A stretch of DNA of 64,000 nucleotides from positions 124,001 to 188,000 of the forward strand of contig JAFZOK010000013.1 of the NCBI GenBank assembly GCA_017550655.1, in the 5' to 3' direction. This document shows positions 1-8,872 of the stretch, piece by piece. The translations under genes and the position numbers were made by a program. The notes below the pieces were generated by a model. It was given only the letters and a program-made list of their open reading frames with translations, did no database searches and had not been told where the DNA came from. The stretch is from Bacteroidales bacterium. GTDB taxonomy: Bacteria; Bacteroidota; Bacteroidia; Bacteroidales; UBA932. Numbering within the stretch: position 1 is the first letter of the stretch; each line of letters opens with the position of its first letter.

Positions 1-38
1 TCGGCAGGCTCAATTTTACTCGATCCAAAGCTTACCTT

Positions 39-3000
39 ATGCCATTGGATGCTTCTATAATCAAGGAAATAAAGAAAGAAAACGGCATCATTGTCCGTAC
101 ACCGGAACAATACAGGAGCATATACTTAGGAAGCCTTTTCATAATCCTGGCTGCGTGGCTGGCTGTATTCTTCTTTACCCTGAAGCTGGACAAAAAGAAA
201 GGGAAAACAAGCAACTATTCTATTATTGCGGCCGTAGCAGGCATCACATCTCTTGGCATCTTAACTCAATTCAGCATACCGGCACATCCTCTTCAGGACG
301 GTTTGAGGGCTGTGGAACAGCTTCTCAAGGGTTTATTGCCCGGAATTGGGCTCTTGATGCTGGCTTCCAGTATAGACTGGGCAGAGGTTTTCAAACGCAA
401 TAAAAAGGTTTACATAAAAGCATTTGGCGTTGACACGGCTCAGGGTATTTTGTTCGGTGCTTTTACGGTGATTACAGCTCTGCTGCTGCTATTCATAGGG
501 AGCGGTCCGGGTGGCGCCAAGGTCAATCTGTGGTTCTTTCAGGGCTCGCCAATCATAAAGTATTGTTTGGTTGGCTTCCTTGCAATATACCTGGCCAATA
601 GAATAGACACTATTCCTGCATTTGCTTCCAAAAACAACAATAAATACGATAGGAAACATCATCTAAAACTTATAGTTAAATTATGTGCTCTTGTTTGCCT
701 CCTGCTTGTTTTCCAGATTGTCTTTCTCGGCGATATGGGACCGGGTATCGTGCTCGCCCTGACAGCCATATGCCTTTACTCAACCTGCAGAAAAGACACT
801 CTGCCAATGATTTTTGGCACCCTGTCCTTTATCCTGATGTCTGTTCTTTGGAACTACATTATAGGCAATCACTGGACGCTGGCTTTGCCTCTGATCTGGG
901 GCTGTGGGTGGATAATCTACTGCCGTCATTTTAGAGGACAGATATATGAATCTGCCATTGTAGTAGTAATAGTTATCTCCGCCCTCATTTATGGGGGACA
1001 GTGGCTTGATTCTATAGGCCTTCATTCTATGGGAGAAAGACTGTCTGACAGAATAGAGATGTGGGACACCCCATTCTGCAACCACACACAGTCAGATCAG
1101 CTGGCACTGGCCATACAGGAATGTGCCGAGGGAGGCCTAACAGGTTCATCTACAAGCACGTCATACCTCGTCCCTGCATCGCACACAGATCTTGTTTGGC
1201 CTACATTCGTTTCTCACTTTGGAATCATTGGCGGAGCCGCTCTTATCTTCTTGTTTATTGTCCTGTTTTACAGCGGCTTAAAAATAGCAGTCAAATGCAA
1301 GACAGGATTCAGTTTTTATCTTGCCTCTGGCCTCATTTCCGTCATCGCAGTCCAGTGTCTTTTGATAACAGGCGGCACTATCGGACTCTGGCCCCTGACC
1401 GGAGTCAATATGTTCGGTTTGAGTTCCGGTTCTACAGATTTGGTTCTAAGTCTTGGGGCCGTTGGCGTTTTAATTAGTCTATCGCGTGAAAACTGTCCAG
1501 GCTATAACTGGAACGGGAAAAAGGATGCCGTAGAATCAAGGCTTCTGCTCTTTATGGTTTCTGTGCTTTTGTTGTTGACAATAATTACTGTTTCTTCCGT
1601 CTATAGCATATTCCTTAGAGACACCTATCTTACTAAATACACTATAGTACAGAAAAACAGCGGAGAAATTGCTGTAGAATACGCCCCGGCAATAGGAAAA
1701 TTCATCAAGAACAATCTGACAGCCGGAGAAATCTTTGACAGAGACGGCAACCCTCTAGCTTTGAACGGACCTCAGGGACGTATCTACCCCGCCGGTTCAA
1801 CCTGCTTCTTCTGGACTGGAGACATTAACACCCAGACCTTGTTTTCAAGAACAGACCGCTATACCGCCGGAGTACTTGCAGAGCCACGATGGCTCTCTTT
1901 TCTCCGCGGTTATGACAATCATCCCAAAAGAGTGATATTTGTTGCCGACAAGCTAAAGTCGCCTTATTTTCCAGACACTGATATATACAGAGAAGACACA
2001 GTTACCGTTTATGATTATAAGGAGGTTCTGCCATTCTACTATTCGCCGGAGAAGACTAAAGCGTTCAACGACTCAACCGCCGTAGCCAGCAGAAGCATAC
2101 ATCTCACTCTGGACAGCAAACTTCAGGAGGCTATAACGCTCTCTGCCGCAGACTTCTACGCCAATTGGACAGGCAGGGGCATCACTTCCAGAACAAGATT
2201 TTCCATTGTCGTGATTGATGCCGCTACAGGAGAGGTGCTTGCATCTCCTTGCTATCCGCAGGCAGACCAGAACAGGCTGAAGGCAATGGCAGAGGCTCAC
2301 ATCAATGTGTATCGCGATGATTCAGATATTCATTTCAAGGCTTTTCCGGATATGGACCTGGCGCTTTGCCACCCGACAAACCCGGGATCCATAATGAAAT
2401 TGTTCATTGCCGCAGCCGGCTTCAACAAAATTGGAGCCAGAATGGCAGAGCATAAAGAAACTGTCTATGACGCAGAAAAGATTTATGCCAAAGAGCCGAC
2501 CGGTACTGTCTCACTGCTTACGGCTCTTGTCAAATCAAGTGATATCTACTTTGTCAAATCTCTGAATGACCTTGACTTATTTAACGAAGCACTTAGACTC
2601 TACCGTGCCTGCGGTGTCTGCTTCAACGGCAAGCAGTCTTATTGCCTGTATTCTAACGTCTGCACCACCAATATCGATTCACTCAAAGCAGACCTTGCCC
2701 GCATTAGAGAGACAGGTTTAAGGAAATACAATAACTACTGCAACTCCCGCAAGCAGCGAAGACTCGTTGATTATGAATGGACTATGGCTTGGGGGCAGGG
2801 CCCTGTCAAAGCCTCGCCGATAGCCGTTGCCCGCCTGATTGGCGCAATTGTCAACAATGGAGTTCTTATGAAATCCAAATTCAACAGAGAAGAACCAGAT
2901 ACTGTCTTGGATACTCTCCTGACATCTCATAATGCAGAATTGCTGAGAAAGAATATGAAACCGCTTAGAAACGCCAAGATTAAAATCTGCGGAAAGACCG

Positions 3001-3221
3001 GCACATCAGAGCGTTACGACAGACTTTCTCCCAAAAGGAAAACAAACGACGCCTGGTACGGAGCCTATATAGACGGGAGCCTTAATCCAAAGACAGGACA
3101 TCCGCTCGCTGTTGTCGTAAGGTTTGAAAGAGTAAACGCAATGTCAACTTTAGCCGTCAATTATGTCGATAAATATTTGCTCGGCGTTTTGCAAAATCTC
3201 GGATATATGTCAAGTCTATAA
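39..3221 (+). CDS. SEDS (FtsW/RodA-like) glycosyltransferase fused to a penicillin-binding transpeptidase
   Basis: A single polypeptide of at least 1060 residues joins two peptidoglycan enzymes that are normally separate. The N-terminal half (about residues 25-490) has many hydrophobic segments and SEDS-type signatures: GDMGPG near 231-236 and an HTD followed by a Gly-rich segment near 382-400. After a last membrane segment near 505-530 comes a PBP-like transpeptidase with SxxK at S784-K787, SxD at S833-D835 (SxN is usual) and KTG at 986-988. It should polymerise and crosslink glycan strands at the inner membrane. The frame is open to the left edge of the window, so the ATG at 39 may be internal and the protein may extend further upstream. 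A kinase and an FHA protein follow within 20 bases or by overlap, suggesting phospho-regulation. The domain call is confident; the physiological role (growth, spore-like state, stress) is not known. Confidence 0.85.
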   Translation: MPLDASIIKEIKKENGIIVRTPEQYRSIYLGSLFIILAAWLAVFFFTLKLDKKKGKTSNYSIIAAVAGITSLGILTQFSIPAHPLQDGLRAVEQLLKGLLPGIGLLMLASSIDWAEVFKRNKKVYIKAFGVDTAQGILFGAFTVITALLLLFIGSGPGGAKVNLWFFQGSPIIKYCLVGFLAIYLANRIDTIPAFASKNNNKYDRKHHLKLIVKLCALVCLLLVFQIVFLGDMGPGIVLALTAICLYSTCRKDTLPMIFGTLSFILMSVLWNYIIGNHWTLALPLIWGCGWIIYCRHFRGQIYESAIVVVIVISALIYGGQWLDSIGLHSMGERLSDRIEMWDTPFCNHTQSDQLALAIQECAEGGLTGSSTSTSYLVPASHTDLVWPTFVSHFGIIGGAALIFLFIVLFYSGLKIAVKCKTGFSFYLASGLISVIAVQCLLITGGTIGLWPLTGVNMFGLSSGSTDLVLSLGAVGVLISLSRENCPGYNWNGKKDAVESRLLLFMVSVLLLLTIITVSSVYSIFLRDTYLTKYTIVQKNSGEIAVEYAPAIGKFIKNNLTAGEIFDRDGNPLALNGPQGRIYPAGSTCFFWTGDINTQTLFSRTDRYTAGVLAEPRWLSFLRGYDNHPKRVIFVADKLKSPYFPDTDIYREDTVTVYDYKEVLPFYYSPEKTKAFNDSTAVASRSIHLTLDSKLQEAITLSAADFYANWTGRGITSRTRFSIVVIDAATGEVLASPCYPQADQNRLKAMAEAHINVYRDDSDIHFKAFPDMDLALCHPTNPGSIMKLFIAAAGFNKIGARMAEHKETVYDAEKIYAKEPTGTVSLLTALVKSSDIYFVKSLNDLDLFNEALRLYRACGVCFNGKQSYCLYSNVCTTNIDSLKADLARIRETGLRKYNNYCNSRKQRRLVDYEWTMAWGQGPVKASPIAVARLIGAIVNNGVLMKSKFNREEPDTVLDTLLTSHNAELLRKNMKPLRNAKIKICGKTGTSERYDRLSPKRKTNDAWYGAYIDGSLNPKTGHPLAVVVRFERVNAMSTLAVNYVDKYLLGVLQNLGYMSSL

Positions 3222-3240
3222 TAGCGTAAAGGAACTAAAT

Positions 3241-4281
3241 ATGAATGAGATTTTGCTAGACCTGAACAAACAGTCTTTAACCTTCATAGGAGACAGTAAA
3301 GACAACTGGTTTATTGTCAGAGACGGTTGCTGGAGTTATAAGTTATTCCAGATGACTTGCCATAAAGCCTTTGAGAAAGAGAGAAGCATTCTAGAAGATA
3401 TTCAGGAATGCCCCCACCTCTGCCATATAAATTCTTGGGGTAAGGCCGTACGCGGCAATACATACTACCGCTGCATCAAAATGCAATGGTACGGCAACAA
3501 TGGAGCCGATTCATTGCTTAACCCCACATCACCGGTAGCCATTTCAGCCAACACGCTGTCTCAAAAGAATTTAACAAACCTGGCCAAAAAGCTTCTTGCC
3601 CCATTCATTGAACTTGAGGCCAAAGGCTACAGGCACAACGATATTGCACCCGAAAATCTCATCCAGAAAGAAGACTCCAGCTTTGTTCTTATCGATTTCG
3701 GTTCTGCCGTCAAACTTGAAGAAATCAAAAAAAGAGAAATCAGGCCCTCTGATATCCAGGGGCACAAAAACTTCTGCGCACCTGAGAAACAAGACGGCAG
3801 CATTACGGAAAGTTCAGACATCTATTCCTTTGGAATAATTCTCAAGATGATTGCAGCACGCGCCAAAAGCCTTGGAATAGATTGTTCTGAAGATTATCTG
3901 GCCATCGTTCATAAATGTATTGAATTCAAGCCCGATGCCAGATACCAGTCTTTCCGGGAAATAGAAGAAGCCCTGAACAATCTCCACTTTAACGTAGAGC
4001 CCCAAGACTTGGCCAATCCCGAAAAGCCTGCTCCGGCAATGGCTCCGGCAAAGATGCCGCCGAGGCCAAGACACAAGCAACTGGCCCTAAAATCTTTTGC
4101 CGTGGCGGCATTTGTGGCAGCCATTTCATTCTTGGCTATGGAAGTATATCTTACATATTTCAGGACATACGGAGATACTCCTACAGAAAAAGAAGCGGTC
4201 TTGAACCGTTCCATTTTCACAGACATAAAACTAACAGTATTAGACATAAAAAAAGCAAGCAACTATGAAGACAACCGCTAA
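3241..4281 (+). CDS. Membrane-anchored eukaryotic-like Ser/Thr protein kinase
   Basis: This 346-aa protein carries a kinase fold: a candidate ATP lysine at K34, a catalytic loop reading HND at 132-134 (HRD in most kinases) with N139, the DFG metal motif at 152-154 and APE at 180-182. The glycine-rich loop is poorly conserved. A Pro/Ala/Lys linker leads to one transmembrane helix at about 283-305 and a short tail of about 40 residues, so topology should be cytoplasmic kinase and short periplasmic end. The ATG at 3241 is chosen because it follows the SEDS-PBP stop by 19 bases with a purine-rich AAAGGAAC before it; a longer reading frame begins inside the upstream gene. It overlaps the FHA gene by 17 bases. 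Likely substrates are neighbouring proteins such as the FHA protein or the SEDS-PBP, which is inference. Confidence 0.85.
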   Translation: MNEILLDLNKQSLTFIGDSKDNWFIVRDGCWSYKLFQMTCHKAFEKERSILEDIQECPHLCHINSWGKAVRGNTYYRCIKMQWYGNNGADSLLNPTSPVAISANTLSQKNLTNLAKKLLAPFIELEAKGYRHNDIAPENLIQKEDSSFVLIDFGSAVKLEEIKKREIRPSDIQGHKNFCAPEKQDGSITESSDIYSFGIILKMIAARAKSLGIDCSEDYLAIVHKCIEFKPDARYQSFREIEEALNNLHFNVEPQDLANPEKPAPAMAPAKMPPRPRHKQLALKSFAVAAFVAAISFLAMEVYLTYFRTYGDTPTEKEAVLNRSIFTDIKLTVLDIKKASNYEDNR

Positions 4282-5017
4282 AACAAGAACAGGCCTTTTG
4301 CGCTTTATCAAAGTTATGATCCGGACTATGCTAGGACTAGAATCAGAACTGGAGCCCAACAGCAAGATAGGATTTTGCAACGCTATCGTTGAGGATATTA
4401 TAAATAAGCTTGGAGACCTGGTTTCAAACTCGGATTCAGTCTGTTTCTACACAGATGACTCTACGGCCGGAAACTTTTTGAACAGCATAGAGGGCCACAA
4501 CCTTCTTTCTTCCCAGCTGACAAGCAAGAACTTGGCGGAACTGTTGCCTCTTGCGGAGGGCATAAGCTGCGGCCAGGTTTTCGTACGCCCCTTGTCTGAA
4601 GCACCTAAAGACACAGAAGTTCGCAGCGTAAATAATCTGGATCTTCCCGTTCTTTACAAACTCTTCACACAAACTTGCAACACAGACTGCAAAATAACAA
4701 TTGAAGGTCAAGAGCCGTTTTATCTATCGGAGAAAAAGTCTATAAATGGTATTTATCCCTTTGGCAGGGAGGATAAGGAAAAGCCATTGCGGACCAATAG
4801 TTTTACACTGCCTTCAGACTGGAAAAACGTATCTCGCGCTCAAGGTATCATCTATCCCAAGAAAGGCCGATGGTTTATAAAGGGGCAAAACAGGCCCAAG
4901 ATGAACATCAATGGAGAACCCTTAGATATAGGTATAGGCAATGAGAAAGAGCTTGCAGGCAGCGGAACCATTGAAATCGGAACAACGCTCTTCAAGTACA
5001 GCATAGAAAGCAAATGA
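4265..5017 (+). CDS. Protein with degenerate C-terminal FHA domain
   Basis: The 250-aa product has no recognisable N-terminal family, but residues about 160-250 follow the FHA pattern: GR at 167-168, SRAQ at 190-193 where FHA domains have SRRH, NING at 214-217 matching the N-G strand turn, and a final GSGTIEIG strand like the usual L-x-GD-x-I-x-hG. The phosphothreonine-contacting His is replaced by Gln, so binding may be altered. FHA domains bind phosphothreonine, and this gene overlaps the kinase gene by 17 bases, so it probably reads out kinase activity. The N-terminal 150 residues are helical and acidic with no clear motif. The FHA assignment rests on pattern only; a structure prediction would settle it. 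Confidence 0.6.
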   Translation: MKTTAKTRTGLLRFIKVMIRTMLGLESELEPNSKIGFCNAIVEDIINKLGDLVSNSDSVCFYTDDSTAGNFLNSIEGHNLLSSQLTSKNLAELLPLAEGISCGQVFVRPLSEAPKDTEVRSVNNLDLPVLYKLFTQTCNTDCKITIEGQEPFYLSEKKSINGIYPFGREDKEKPLRTNSFTLPSDWKNVSRAQGIIYPKKGRWFIKGQNRPKMNINGEPLDIGIGNEKELAGSGTIEIGTTLFKYSIESK

Positions 5018-5036
5018 CAACACTTAACAGACAATC

Positions 5037-5843
5037 ATGACAAGAACTAATTTCATCAATTCTACCAAGAATCTCCTTAAGGCAACAAATGAATACTGCT
5101 CAAAACATTATAGAAGACTTGACGATATAGTCCGCTCAATGTTCTTCCTTATGCAAGACATCAGAACCTTTCTGGCGGCATCAGAAAGTGAAATGCAAGA
5201 CAACAAAAATATCCTGAAGCCTGTCAAGCAGACTTTAGCCATCGTTGACAAGAAAATCAAGAGGCTTGGCTGCGGCAAGAAGCCCACTAAAGGACAAAAG
5301 GCGCTTCTCGTCTTGCTGTCATTGTTTCAATACATACCCGGCATCAACAACGACAATCGTGACTGGAATTTTTTAAGACAAACGAGTGACATTATGCTTC
5401 CCCTGGTTTGGAAAAAACTCAAGCAGTTTCAACCAACGACCGGCCAAACATCTTATGCCAAAGCAATGCTGGGCCTGGTGGCATACGACTTATTGCGCAC
5501 GTTTGACGACAATCCGGAGGAATTCCAGACAGAAGAAAACCTATGCGAGTTCTCCATCCGAATGCTCTGTAACAACGATTGCCTAAAAGAAGACATATCT
5601 ACCCTGGGTGTGTTGTTTCTGATAAGATCCTATCAGCATCTGAAAAGGTCTGAATTAGAATATGAGGACAGTAAAAACTCACTGAACGAATCAAAAAAAC
5701 ATTTAACAGACCAGCAGGCAAAAGAATACCATATAGATGAATTATTAGGAAGAATGTATGACCAAGACAATAAATTAGAGTATATATTCTACCCCTTAGC
5801 CACTCCAAACCCCGAACAAAAAGATGCTTCTTTATACTCATAA
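5037..5843 (+). CDS. Unknown protein, paralogue of the gene at 6796
   Basis: I do not recognise a family. The 268-aa product has no signal peptide or transmembrane helix and appears mostly alpha-helical and basic. It shares extended similarity with the 234-aa protein at 6796-7500: both have NEYCSK near residue 16-20, PTKGQKA near 83-90, LSLFQYIP near 95-102, KAMLGL near 141, and end in a similar Leu-rich helix. At DNA level 25 bases starting at 5082 are identical to those at 6832, so the duplication is fairly recent or under constraint. It begins 19 bases after the FHA gene, so it is probably co-transcribed with the SEDS-PBP/kinase/FHA set. The last 20 residues differ from the paralogue. Confidence 0.75.
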   Translation: MTRTNFINSTKNLLKATNEYCSKHYRRLDDIVRSMFFLMQDIRTFLAASESEMQDNKNILKPVKQTLAIVDKKIKRLGCGKKPTKGQKALLVLLSLFQYIPGINNDNRDWNFLRQTSDIMLPLVWKKLKQFQPTTGQTSYAKAMLGLVAYDLLRTFDDNPEEFQTEENLCEFSIRMLCNNDCLKEDISTLGVLFLIRSYQHLKRSELEYEDSKNSLNESKKHLTDQQAKEYHIDELLGRMYDQDNKLEYIFYPLATPNPEQKDASLYS

Positions 5844-5983
5844 AGTTCCACGACATGTCAAAAAAGAGCAGTTTTCCTATAAATCTCCCTGCCTAAAATA
5901 GCCATAAAACGGCCTCCAGAAGCCCAAATAAGGCCGCTTGAGCATATTTTCACAACCCGTTTGCAAATTTTTGTCATTTTTTC

Positions 5984-6014
5984 TTGCTTATGTAATAATA
6001 TTATTCTACTTTTG
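5984..6014 (+). promoter_or_regulatory. Bacteroidetes-type promoter upstream of the sigma-like gene
   Basis: A TTG at 5984-5986 and the -7 element TACTTTTG at 6007-6014 are separated by 20 bases, matching the Bacteroidetes TTTG / TAnnTTTG promoter spacing. The predicted start near 6019 leaves about 34 bases of leader before the ATG at 6053. It sits in the 209-base gap that splits the left module into two transcription units; the rest of that gap shows no gene. Confidence 0.6.
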
Positions 6015-6052
6015 TTGTGTAATAAAAATATGGTCATTAAAACTTAACTATT

Positions 6053-6772
6053 ATGAAACAGCAGATTAACTCAGCAGATGAAAAAATGATTATTGATGTG
6101 GCCAAATATCTTCTTAACGACAAAAGAATAATGGGCTTGCTTTCAAAGCTCAATGCAAGCCCATCAGACTATGTGTCAGGAACTTGGATGAAGATAAAAG
6201 ACATTGACTTTTCTTCTGTCAATAGCCCGAAGGCATACATTAGAAGAACAATGATCAATCTCATCTATGATGATGCTGCAAAGGAGGGAATCCTCCAGCC
6301 CAAAAAACGTCCAAATCGTATCCCCTACGCTAGTAAGATCTTCATAGACGATGGTTTTGAAGATCTTGATGATGACAGCGCCAAGTCAAAGCAAACAAAA
6401 TCGGACAACATGCTTTCAACCACCGACGACTATGCTGTTGACAGAACTGATACGGATAGAATTATTGAAAACGCCATCGGTTATTATGCCCCTGGAGATT
6501 TGTACATAAAGATATCGAAGGTCCTTGTGAGGAGAAAGGGGTTTAATTCACAGCTTTGGCTGACAGCGGTGTTGGCGGAACTGAACGGCACAGGCATTGG
6601 AAAGGCTATTGCAGATTATGCCAGCACTCATCCGCTTGACAGTCTATCCAAAATATCAAGCATATTCTACAGGAACAGAAACAAGGTAGAGGAAAAAGGT
6701 CTTACAGCAGATGAAAGATATGATTTGTTGAACGACTTGAAGTGCTCCTATCCCGTCCAGCCGGGCAAATAA
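6053..6772 (+). CDS. Putative sigma-factor-like / helix-turn-helix regulatory protein
   Basis: The 239-aa product is not a clear member of any family I can name. Residues about 58-80 (SPKAYIRR followed by a Leu-Ile-Tyr-Asp helix and a basic stretch) resemble region 2 of ECF sigma factors, where an Ala-Tyr/Trp-Leu/Ile motif precedes an Asn and an Arg/Lys-rich helix. A low-complexity acidic linker (about 100-135) separates this from a second helical half in which a canonical region 4 is not obvious. It has its own promoter and is followed after 23 bases by the second paralogue. A role in switching on this module is inference from position and weak similarity. Confidence 0.45.
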   Translation: MKQQINSADEKMIIDVAKYLLNDKRIMGLLSKLNASPSDYVSGTWMKIKDIDFSSVNSPKAYIRRTMINLIYDDAAKEGILQPKKRPNRIPYASKIFIDDGFEDLDDDSAKSKQTKSDNMLSTTDDYAVDRTDTDRIIENAIGYYAPGDLYIKISKVLVRRKGFNSQLWLTAVLAELNGTGIGKAIADYASTHPLDSLSKISSIFYRNRNKVEEKGLTADERYDLLNDLKCSYPVQPGK

Positions 6773-6795
6773 ATCAAAATCAAATAGTTGCCGCT

Positions 6796-7500
6796 ATGAC
6801 TATCAATGATTCCATAGAAAAGCTCCTTCTTGCAACAAATGAATACTGCTCAAAACGTTACAGGAGAGCCGACGCTATGGTACGCCAGATTTTCTTTCTT
6901 TTTATGGGCATAAGAACCTTTTTGGGAAGAACAGAAAACGAATGGACGGCATACAAAGATTTATTGCTGCCCGTCAAGCGCACTTTAGCCAAAACAGAGA
7001 AAAGAATTATGAATCTCGGCATCCGCAAGGCTCCCACAAAAGGACAAAAAGCCATTCGCTTGATGTTGAGTCTGTTCCAGTATATTCCGTGCATTAATGC
7101 CAGAAATTGGGAAACCCTGAAAGAATCCAGCGCATCCGGCCTTCCGGCCATTTGGGAAAGATTCAAGCATCTAAGACTGACAACTTACCAGACATATTAT
7201 GTCAAAGCCATGCTCGGACTGCTTGCCCATCTGCTTTTATTATCTCCTGATGACAATCCTGACAGTTTTTATAAAAAGGAAAAACTGTGCGATTTTTCCA
7301 TTCAAATGCTGGATGACAGTCCTTTCTCAGATAACGACACTTTTGGAACACTGCTCTTCATACGGGCGAAACTGCATCATCACAGGATTCAAAGAGAATT
7401 TGAGGCTTGCAAGAATTCACTGGTTAAGTCAAAAAAGTATTTGTCCGAGCAGATGGTTCAATATTATGAAATTGACAAGCTCCTTGACAATATGAAATAA
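6796..7500 (+). CDS. Unknown protein, paralogue of the gene at 5037
   Basis: A 234-aa soluble, helical, basic protein of unrecognised family. It aligns with the product at 5037-5843 along its length, sharing NEYCSK, IRTFL, PVK-TLA, PTKGQKA and LSLFQYIP blocks and the C-terminal helix. The ATG at 6796 is preferred over one at 6742 because the latter lies inside the upstream gene and would add 18 residues absent from the paralogue. The gene follows the sigma-like gene by 23 bases and precedes the 422-aa unknown by 36 bases, so it is probably part of the second transcription unit of the module. Confidence 0.75.
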   Translation: MTINDSIEKLLLATNEYCSKRYRRADAMVRQIFFLFMGIRTFLGRTENEWTAYKDLLLPVKRTLAKTEKRIMNLGIRKAPTKGQKAIRLMLSLFQYIPCINARNWETLKESSASGLPAIWERFKHLRLTTYQTYYVKAMLGLLAHLLLLSPDDNPDSFYKKEKLCDFSIQMLDDSPFSDNDTFGTLLFIRAKLHHHRIQREFEACKNSLVKSKKYLSEQMVQYYEIDKLLDNMK

Positions 7501-7536
7501 AAAGTTATCATTAACCCTTAAAACCAACAATACATT

Positions 7537-8805
7537 ATGAATGAACAAGTTAACGGGAATCCCGTCATATATCAATCAATTTTGAGAGAGTGCAATAATC
7601 TCCTTCCGGCAGAATATGTTTCTGTGATAATGAATTATGAAACCGTTTGCAGGCAGATTGGTCTGTACAACGATTACTTTTATTGCGTGGCAGCTGTCAA
7701 AGATGCTCTAGGAAATGAAAACGCCTCAACAGAATTCTACGATATAATAAAAGATCTGTGTCTGGAGGCAATGAGCCTTTTCCGCATATTTAACGAGAAA
7801 CAGCAGGAAGTGCTTGAGGACCTCAGTTATTCCATTTATGTAATTGAAGAGTCTGCAGAATACATCTCAAAATACCTTATCCTGTCTGATATTTTCAGGA
7901 GTTACAGGCAAGGCGATGTTTCTGACCTAAAAAAAATAGTAAACTGGGCTCACCAGATAATAGATATAAGATCCAGGGTAATGCCTCCCGTATGCCACAA
8001 GGCCACAAATGCTTTTTTGTTTGAGTGCTGGAACTTTATGGATAGACTGCAACCAGACAATAATGTAGATGCCATTGCAAAATGCACCGTGGCGATGCTG
8101 GTTGGAAGACTGTCCCAAAACACACAGTTTACTAAAGAAGCAGAACCTGATAAAATTATGGATAGCATTGAGTTCTTCCTGCCCGAAAAAGAATACGATC
8201 TGTTTGCACAGATAGCTCGCGTAACGGTTTTTGAACTCAAAAGAAAAGAATTCAGAAAACTCTTTACAAAAGACCCTTCTTCTGTTGATATGGTTAATCA
8301 TTTGGTGTCGTTCCTCGGCGGTACTCTAGAATGTGTTTTGAGAGATGAACTTGATATAGACACCACAGACAGCTATCTGTCTGAGCTGGAATACTACGAG
8401 TCCAGGCTGAAGAACAACCAGGAAACGCAATATACAAAAAGGCAACTGATGATTCTGAAGTATGCCAAGACTGTTGTTTTCAACGATCCATACCCTCTTG
8501 GAATAGAAGAAGGTACCGACCCTATTGCCTGTAAGGCGACTTTAGACCGCATAATAAGCGAAGCCGCGGCCATCAGGATGGAAAACCAAGAGCTGCAGAT
8601 AATGTATGCCATTTTGGCTGCAATAGCCTTGAGCAACGCAGACCAGGTAGAAGATTATGATGATTTTGACACAGATGAATATCAAGCCATAGTTCAGTCC
8701 ATCACAAGCCAGGCCCGTGCTCTGATAGACAAGATTTCTCTCTGGCCGGATTTAAAAGCGGCACTTCTCCAGAAGCTAGATTTGTTCAAATATTTAACCA
8801 TATAA
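7537..8805 (+). CDS. Unknown 422-aa helical protein
   Basis: No family is recognised. The product is acidic, lacks a signal peptide or membrane segments, and consists of predicted amphipathic helices with Tyr/Phe-rich stretches, which might form a TPR-like or HEPN-like solenoid, though no repeat is evident by eye. It is the last gene of the left module, 36 bases after the second paralogue on the same strand, and no terminator is visible after it. Function is likely tied to the kinase/SEDS-PBP module, by position only. Confidence 0.65.
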   Translation: MNEQVNGNPVIYQSILRECNNLLPAEYVSVIMNYETVCRQIGLYNDYFYCVAAVKDALGNENASTEFYDIIKDLCLEAMSLFRIFNEKQQEVLEDLSYSIYVIEESAEYISKYLILSDIFRSYRQGDVSDLKKIVNWAHQIIDIRSRVMPPVCHKATNAFLFECWNFMDRLQPDNNVDAIAKCTVAMLVGRLSQNTQFTKEAEPDKIMDSIEFFLPEKEYDLFAQIARVTVFELKRKEFRKLFTKDPSSVDMVNHLVSFLGGTLECVLRDELDIDTTDSYLSELEYYESRLKNNQETQYTKRQLMILKYAKTVVFNDPYPLGIEEGTDPIACKATLDRIISEAAAIRMENQELQIMYAILAAIALSNADQVEDYDDFDTDEYQAIVQSITSQARALIDKISLWPDLKAALLQKLDLFKYLTI

Positions 8806-8836
8806 CTTATTTATAATTAAGAAATACTTAGGTTAA

Positions 8837-8868
8837 TTTGTTTAAAATATTCTTTCTTTGTATTTTTG
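8837..8868 (+). promoter_or_regulatory. Strong promoter for abiE genes, giving a leaderless transcript
   Basis: TTTG at 8837-8840 and TATTTTTG at 8861-8868 are spaced by 20 bases, a full match to the Bacteroidetes consensus. Transcription should begin at about 8872-8875, exactly at the GTG at 8873, so no untranslated leader is expected. Confidence 0.75.
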
Positions 8869-8872
8869 CCGC

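Noticed and set aside
8858-8872. TTG start for AbiEi at 8858
   Set aside because: It lies within the promoter between the -33 and -7 elements, so it would not be on the transcript; GTG at 8873 fits.
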